Of a stretch of DNA of 10,103 nucleotides, positions 6,851-10,103 are shown in pieces. This DNA comes from Patescibacteria group bacterium. Its GTDB lineage: Bacteria; Patescibacteriota; Minisyncoccia; Phycocordibacterales; UBA12088. The stretch is taken from NCBI GenBank assembly GCA_015491145.1, contig WFWM01000028.1:1-10103 (forward strand). The letters run 5' to 3'. Below the pieces are notes generated by a model, which did not search any database, was not told the DNA's origin, and saw only the letters and a list, made by a program, of their open reading frames with translations. Each line of letters opens with the position of its first letter. Position 1 is the first letter of the stretch. The position numbers and the translations under genes were made by a program.

Positions 6851-6861
6851 CGATACCACCA
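6846..6861 (+). promoter_or_regulatory. Extended -10 promoter of the flippase gene
   Basis: TGCTACGAT (6846-6854) matches the extended -10 pattern. The hexamer TACGAT ends 7 nt before the ATG at 6862, placing the transcript start at or beside the start codon. This decides the start: the upstream in-frame ATG at 6838 would lie upstream of the predicted transcript start. No convincing -35 box is seen. Confidence 0.5.
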
Positions 6862-8205
6862 ATGCATCGCTCCGTGCATCAGATAACCTCACTCCTCTCG
6901 CTGACAGAAGCGCGGCTCGGTGTCGGGATTCGCTACCTCCTGCGCGGCGGAGGATGGCTCACAACAGGAAAGGTGTTGCAGGCGATTGCCGCCCTCGCTA
7001 CCGCCTCACTCTTTGCGCACTTCCTCACTCCTTCTGTCTACGGCATCTACAAGTATTTCCTCACGCTGGGGGAGCTCTCCCTCCTTGCGACATTCTCGGG
7101 AGCAGGCGTGCTCCTCTTGCGGGAAGTTGCGCGGAGGAACGAAGCGGCAGCTCGGCAGGTGCTCAAGCTGTGGCGCCTCTCCTTCCTTGGTCAAGCGTTC
7201 GTCGCCTCCGCCCTCGCTGGCTGGTACCTGCTCAACGGCAACACGCTCTTCGCAGCCGGAACGCTCATCGCAGCGCTCGGGCAAGGGCTGCTGCAGTGGC
7301 TCACGCGCCCGCTCATCGTTCTCCTCGCGCGACAGCGGTTCGACCTCGCCACTGCCGGCAATGCGCTCATACCCATCGCGCAGGCCGGAGCGATTGCGCT
7401 CCTTTTCCTTTTCCATCCCTCCCCCTCTCCACTTCTCGTGCTCGGCGCCTATCTTGGGGCAGGTGTTCTCGCTATTGCCGGCTTCACCGTGTGGCTCCGC
7501 CTGCGCCACCCCTCCTCCCTCCCGCTTCGTCACACGAACCGCACACAGCCGCTCCCTTCGTGGCGCAAGGTGCTCCCTTCCCTTGTCTCGCTCTCCTTCG
7601 GGCAGGCACTCGGAGGGCTCCTGCCGCGCGTGGAAGCGTTCCTCACCTTTCAACTGTTGGGCCCCGCGGCTCTTGCAAGCTACGTATTTGCCACCGCCAT
7701 ACCACGGCAATTTTCTTTCTTCTCCAAAACCCTCCAGACCCTTGCGCTCGCCCGCAGCGGCGCGCACACGATCGAGGAGAAAAAGGCATCTCTTCCCCGG
7801 AAGTGGTGGCTCGCTTTTTTTGGCGCAAGCCTCGTCGTCGGCGCCTATTGGCTCGCTGCCCCGTTCCTCTTTGATTTCCTCTTCCCACGCTACCGCCACC
7901 TCGTCCCCCTCTCGCAGTGGTACTCGTTGGTGTATGTGATCATGATTCCTTTTGGAACAATGTATGCGCTTTCTCTCCAACTGGTGAAAGAATACTGGAT
8001 AGTTGTAGCGTCCTTGGTAACAGCCGCTGCTTTCGTCTTCCTCGCCGTTTGGCTCGCACCCCTTCTCGGCGTTGCTGGAGTGTTGATTGCGAGCGTATTT
8101 GCTTATGCTCTGCAGAACCTCGTATTTCTCTGGATCATCTCCGCCCACTCAGCTTGTCCACAGCGACCTCAGCCTTCGCCTCCTGCTTCCGACAAAGAAG
8201 AGTGA
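6862..8205 (+). CDS. Polysaccharide flippase, Wzx/MOP superfamily (447 aa)
   Basis: A polytopic inner-membrane protein of the MOP exporter superfamily, whose Wzx-type members translocate undecaprenyl-linked glycan units from the cytoplasmic to the outer face. The 447-aa length is usual for the family. About twelve hydrophobic segments are visible, including residues 35-55, 65-86, 108-124, 128-145, 170-184, 190-210, 236-254, 317-339, 352-372, 380-398 and 402-426. Family-like features are the N-terminal GGGWLTTGKVLQAIAAL (29-45) with FLTPSVYGIYKYF (54-66), and the second-half FLFDFLFPRYRHLVPL (335-350). The frame opens at 6712, but the first 50 residues are antisense to the neighbouring gene and upstream of the promoter; I chose the ATG at 6862. 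It is the only plus-strand gene, divergent from the 465-aa gene. Its polar tail (about 430-447, Pro/Ser-rich) overlaps the 3' end of the methyltransferase by 71 bp. Substrate is unknown. A MurJ role is less likely from the sequence pattern. Confidence 0.88.
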   Translation: MHRSVHQITSLLSLTEARLGVGIRYLLRGGGWLTTGKVLQAIAALATASLFAHFLTPSVYGIYKYFLTLGELSLLATFSGAGVLLLREVARRNEAAARQVLKLWRLSFLGQAFVASALAGWYLLNGNTLFAAGTLIAALGQGLLQWLTRPLIVLLARQRFDLATAGNALIPIAQAGAIALLFLFHPSPSPLLVLGAYLGAGVLAIAGFTVWLRLRHPSSLPLRHTNRTQPLPSWRKVLPSLVSLSFGQALGGLLPRVEAFLTFQLLGPAALASYVFATAIPRQFSFFSKTLQTLALARSGAHTIEEKKASLPRKWWLAFFGASLVVGAYWLAAPFLFDFLFPRYRHLVPLSQWYSLVYVIMIPFGTMYALSLQLVKEYWIVVASLVTAAAFVFLAVWLAPLLGVAGVLIASVFAYALQNLVFLWIISAHSACPQRPQPSPPASDKEE

Positions 8206-8893
8206 CACCCTTCCACGGTTCGTGGAATGTGCCGCGCTCTTCGCACAGCAAACCCTCCCGCTGTAATTCTTTTTCCAGATCACGCACAGTCTCCCATACG
8301 AAGGTCTCATACAGTCCTGGTGTATACCCCTCCTTTACGCCATATACCACTTCAAAAATGGCAACCCCCGAAGGTTTGAGTACCCTTCGCACCTCACTCA
8401 CAAACTTGGACAAGTCAAAAACATGATCCAAAGAATTAGAATAGACGATGTCTACACTCTCATCAGGAAATTGCAGTGAATGGAAGTCGCCAGGCAGTAC
8501 ATAGGGATTCGCTTTACCTGGATTGAGATCAATCCCAACAGCAAAACAACCATTTCGATGAAACGCTCGAACTTCAGCTCCAAGCCGAGCCGCGAGACAT
8601 AACGCAGAGCAGCCAGCCTTTACTTCTGGAAGGTTGGAAAGTCGTCTACCGAGCACTTTTTCAAACATTGGTTCGTACGCTTGAGTCAAATGATGCTGCA
8701 CAAAGAAAAGCTTGGTCTGCTGCACCTTCCGATAAATCTGGTAGAGAGGAAAGTGTCGTCGTGCAAAAGCACCTCTGCTTTCCCACTGAAACAAGGAGAT
8801 AAGAATACCCACCGTCTTATGAAGAATAACCTTTCCTGTTCTCACAGGATGGCGTAGTGCCTTCCAAACCAAGCGAAATGCTGAGGTAAGCAT
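8135..8893 (-). CDS. Class I SAM-dependent methyltransferase (Methyltransf_11-like, 252 aa)
   Basis: A soluble Rossmann-fold methyltransferase, probably acting on the glycan made by the neighbouring genes. The second half of the fold is clear: FAVGIDLNPG (117-126) with Asp122 as the ribose-binding acid, VLPGDFHSLQFPDESVDIVYSNSLDHV (132-158) and VSEVRRVLKPSGVAIFEV (165-182). The usual motif I (DxGxGxG) is replaced by GCSALCLAARLGAEVRAF (94-111), which I associate with a set of methyltransferases seen in CPR surface-glycan clusters, from memory only. The first 60 residues are basic with one hydrophobic patch (KTVGILISLF) but no convincing transmembrane helix. The frame is open to 8974, but the ATG at 8893 comes 4 nt after the stop of the FkbM gene, so I chose it; coupled translation is likely, with no Shine-Dalgarno seen. 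The C-terminal 24 codons overlap the flippase 3' end. Whether it retains activity cannot be told from the sequence. Confidence 0.82.
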   Translation of the reverse strand: MLTSAFRLVWKALRHPVRTGKVILHKTVGILISLFQWESRGAFARRHFPLYQIYRKVQQTKLFFVQHHLTQAYEPMFEKVLGRRLSNLPEVKAGCSALCLAARLGAEVRAFHRNGCFAVGIDLNPGKANPYVLPGDFHSLQFPDESVDIVYSNSLDHVFDLSKFVSEVRRVLKPSGVAIFEVVYGVKEGYTPGLYETFVWETVRDLEKELQREGLLCEERGTFHEPWKGVTLLCRKQEAKAEVAVDKLSGRR

Positions 8894-8897
8894 AGCT

Positions 8898-9731
8898 CTA
8901 CGCTGAGTGAGATTGTGCCGCCACAAAAATAAACCGCTGGGGAAGTCTGTTGTGCAGAATAGGTGTGACAACAAAATTTCTCCACATTTGCTCGATCGCT
9001 TTCGGATAGAATGAGCTAATCAAATCTTGATGGATTTCCCCAATATACGACATACTGCGCGTTAAGAGTTCAGGGGACAGAGAAAAGAGTGCTTCTTCTC
9101 CACCTTCTATATCGAATTTCACAATATCCACGGTATTATCACGCCCTCCTGCCCTTTCAAGGATCTGCTCAAAGGGCAGCAACGTTACCTGCACCGGCTT
9201 TTGCGAAGGTCGGCGTTGCCGGAGCGAGCTCCCAAGGTGCGCCTCGTCAACAAAAAGGATGGCGGAACCTTCCTCCTTCCCGAGCCCGACGGGATGGATA
9301 ATAACTCGCGAACCAAACTGCGCCACTGACTCGCGTAATCGATCGATGAGGTAAGGGTTTGGCTCAAAGGCGTGAATCGTCGCTTCGGGATACTTGAGCG
9401 CGAACCAAATGGAGGCCATCCCAATGTTGGCGCCGAGATCAATAATTGTCTGCGCCCGCGCCGGCAAGAGGGGGTGCTCATATACCCGTTGGGCAAACAC
9501 CTCGAGGAACACGCTCAAATCGTGGTACTCTCGCAAAACCAACGAAGCCTGCCGCCCTCCAACCACCACCCGTGTGTGAAGCGATCGAGGACGTGATCCT
9601 ATGCCTCGATTGGCAAGCGTATGCCGCAGAGCCCACCACCCAACGCGTAGGCGTTCCCAGAGAGGTTGGGGAAGACGGACGATTGACTGAAGGCGGTGGA
9701 TATAATCCCGAAGCCGAGCAAGAGATGCCAT
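8898..9731 (-). CDS. FkbM-family methyltransferase (277 aa)
   Basis: A SAM-dependent O-methyltransferase of the FkbM family, commonly found in polysaccharide and O-antigen clusters, where members methylate sugar hydroxyls. Motifs in order: TIIDLGANIGMASIWFALK (95-113; SAM-binding GxNxG loop), IHAFEPNPYLIDRL (119-132; acidic residue at the end of strand 2), a strand near GSRVIIHPVGLG (140-151), the serine-containing LGSSLRQRR (166-174), and VDIVKFDIEGGEEALF (201-216), the family-typical KxDIEGxE signature. The N-terminal 60 residues, basic and helical, precede the catalytic domain. The frame opens at 9797, which would overlap the glycosyltransferase by 58 bp; the ATG at 9731 lies 8 nt after that stop with a purine-rich AAAGAG just upstream, so I chose it. 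It is the middle gene of a tightly packed minus-strand run. The acceptor sugar is unknown. Confidence 0.9.
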   Translation of the reverse strand: MASLARLRDYIHRLQSIVRLPQPLWERLRVGWWALRHTLANRGIGSRPRSLHTRVVVGGRQASLVLREYHDLSVFLEVFAQRVYEHPLLPARAQTIIDLGANIGMASIWFALKYPEATIHAFEPNPYLIDRLRESVAQFGSRVIIHPVGLGKEEGSAILFVDEAHLGSSLRQRRPSQKPVQVTLLPFEQILERAGGRDNTVDIVKFDIEGGEEALFSLSPELLTRSMSYIGEIHQDLISSFYPKAIEQMWRNFVVTPILHNRLPQRFIFVAAQSHSA

Positions 9732-9739
9732 AGACTCTT

Positions 9740-10103
9740 TCACGCTTTGGTAATGTCCCGCAGAAACGAAGCTATCGTTTTGGCTCGTGTGTCCCAAGTA
9801 TATCGTAGGGCAATCTCACGCGCACGCTCGGCACGAGCGTGCGCGTGAGGTGAGGTGCACGCTTCCTCAATGGCGCGCGCAAACGCGCGCGCATCGCGCA
9901 CATCTACATAGAATGCCGCATCCTCCGGCAGCACCTCGCGGATTGCCGGCACATCGGATGCAACTATTGGTCTGCCTGCTGCCATATACTCAAAGAGCTT
10001 GAGCGGCGAGGTGAAGCGCGCCCCATGGGGATGGGTGGGATCGTTGGGGATAACGAGCGCGTGCGCGTCCGAAAGAATGCGCGGCACTTGAGTGTGCGTC
10101 ACC
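9740..10103 (-). CDS. GT4 glycosyltransferase, C-terminal 120 residues (runs off right edge)
   Basis: The C-terminal part of a GT-B fold glycosyltransferase (glycosyl transferases group 1, GT4), which moves a sugar from a nucleotide donor to a lipid-linked glycan at the cytoplasmic face. Visible: VPRILSDAHALVIPND (about residues 6-21), the nucleotide-sugar region FTSPLKLFEYMAAGRPIVASDVPAIREVL (30-58, containing the second Glu of the E-x7-E motif; the first is replaced, as in a common subgroup), DVRDARAFARAIEEA (67-81), and a helical end SFLRDITKA. The frame has no stop up to the right edge, so the start is outside; the GTG at 10102 is internal, not a real start. Its stop is 8 nt before the FkbM gene, so the two are cotranscribed. 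The segment from about residue 84 to 95 is encoded by a long perfect palindrome. Confidence 0.92.
   Translation of the reverse strand, partial: VTHTQVPRILSDAHALVIPNDPTHPHGARFTSPLKLFEYMAAGRPIVASDVPAIREVLPEDAAFYVDVRDARAFARAIEEACTSPHAHARAERAREIALRYTWDTRAKTIASFLRDITKA
9815..9849. repeat. Perfect 16-bp inverted repeat inside the glycosyltransferase gene
   Basis: CTCACGCGCACGCTCG (9815-9830) and its exact reverse complement (9834-9849) are separated by a GCA loop. It encodes the Ala/Arg/His-rich segment SPHAHARAERARE near the end of the glycosyltransferase. It lies wholly inside the reading frame and has no T tract after it, so it is not a terminator. A 16-bp perfect stem is unlikely by chance in 10 kb. 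Confidence 0.75.
9873..9892. repeat. 8-bp GC inverted repeat next to the 16-bp palindrome
   Basis: GCGCGCGC (9873-9880) faces an identical self-complementary GCGCGCGC (9885-9892) across AAAC. It encodes AFARAI in the glycosyltransferase, 24 bp from the larger palindrome. Alternating GC tracts of this kind can form hairpins or Z-DNA; the high GC makes chance plausible. Confidence 0.4.

Noticed and set aside
6712..6861. An upstream start for the flippase at 6712 or 6838
   Set aside because: The added residues do not look like a flippase N-terminus, overlap the antisense 465-aa gene or its promoter, and lie upstream of the predicted transcript start.
7006..8148. A 380-codon open frame on the minus strand, antisense to the flippase
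   Set aside because: Highly charged composition with no domain-like pattern, lying opposite a clear multi-pass membrane protein; GC-rich, codon-biased DNA gives long antisense frames.
1..10103. Recoding of UGA to glycine as in some CPR lineages (Absconditabacteria, Gracilibacteria)
   Set aside because: UGA serves as the stop of several genes here (stops at 5416, 8135, 8205 and 9740) at positions that fit family lengths and neighbour spacing, and no conserved frame is broken by UGA.

Overview
The window (10,103 bp, GC-rich by eye) is chromosomal DNA of a bacterium, most probably a member of the Candidate Phyla Radiation / Patescibacteria (Parcubacteria-like). The pointers are a SecA with a long insertion in its first nucleotide-binding domain, a tiny histone H1-like Lys/Arg-repeat protein, and an O-antigen-ligase-like membrane protein fused to C-terminal TPRs. 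This assignment rests on remembered family features and was not checked by a search. UGA, UAG and the ordinary code explain every gene end seen, so no code reassignment is needed.

Layout: from 1 to 6813 all genes lie on the minus strand. Read in their own direction they are an unrecognised 465-aa cytoplasmic protein (6813-5416), a membrane ligase/polymerase with TPRs (5372-3126), murB (3121-2084, 4 nt after the ligase stop), a 163-bp AT-richer gap, a 54-aa histone H1-like protein (1920-1756), a strong hairpin terminator (1704-1740), and the 5' 547 codons of secA (1641 to the left edge). The only plus-strand gene is a polysaccharide flippase (6862-8205). It is divergent from the 465-aa gene across a 48-bp region holding two back-to-back extended -10 elements, each 6-7 nt from its ATG, which suggests leaderless transcripts. 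Its 3' end overlaps, tail to tail by 71 bp, a minus-strand glycan cluster: the C-terminal part of a GT4 glycosyltransferase entering from the right edge, an FkbM-type methyltransferase, and a second class I methyltransferase (10103-8135), all tightly spaced.

Functionally the right two-thirds looks like a surface-glycan locus. A glycosyltransferase and two methyltransferases would build or modify the glycan, the MOP-type flippase would move the lipid-linked unit across the membrane, and the Wzy/WaaL-like protein would polymerise or ligate it. MurB (peptidoglycan precursor synthesis) and SecA (protein export) continue the envelope theme. The 465-aa protein, which shares the divergent promoter region with the flippase and precedes the ligase, is the main unknown.

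Besides genes, the window carries several perfect inverted repeats with 3-5 nt loops inside coding sequence (in secA, the ligase and the glycosyltransferase), one perfect DnaA-box-like 9-mer beside an AT-rich inverted repeat, and no tRNA, rRNA, CRISPR array or insertion sequence that I could recognise.
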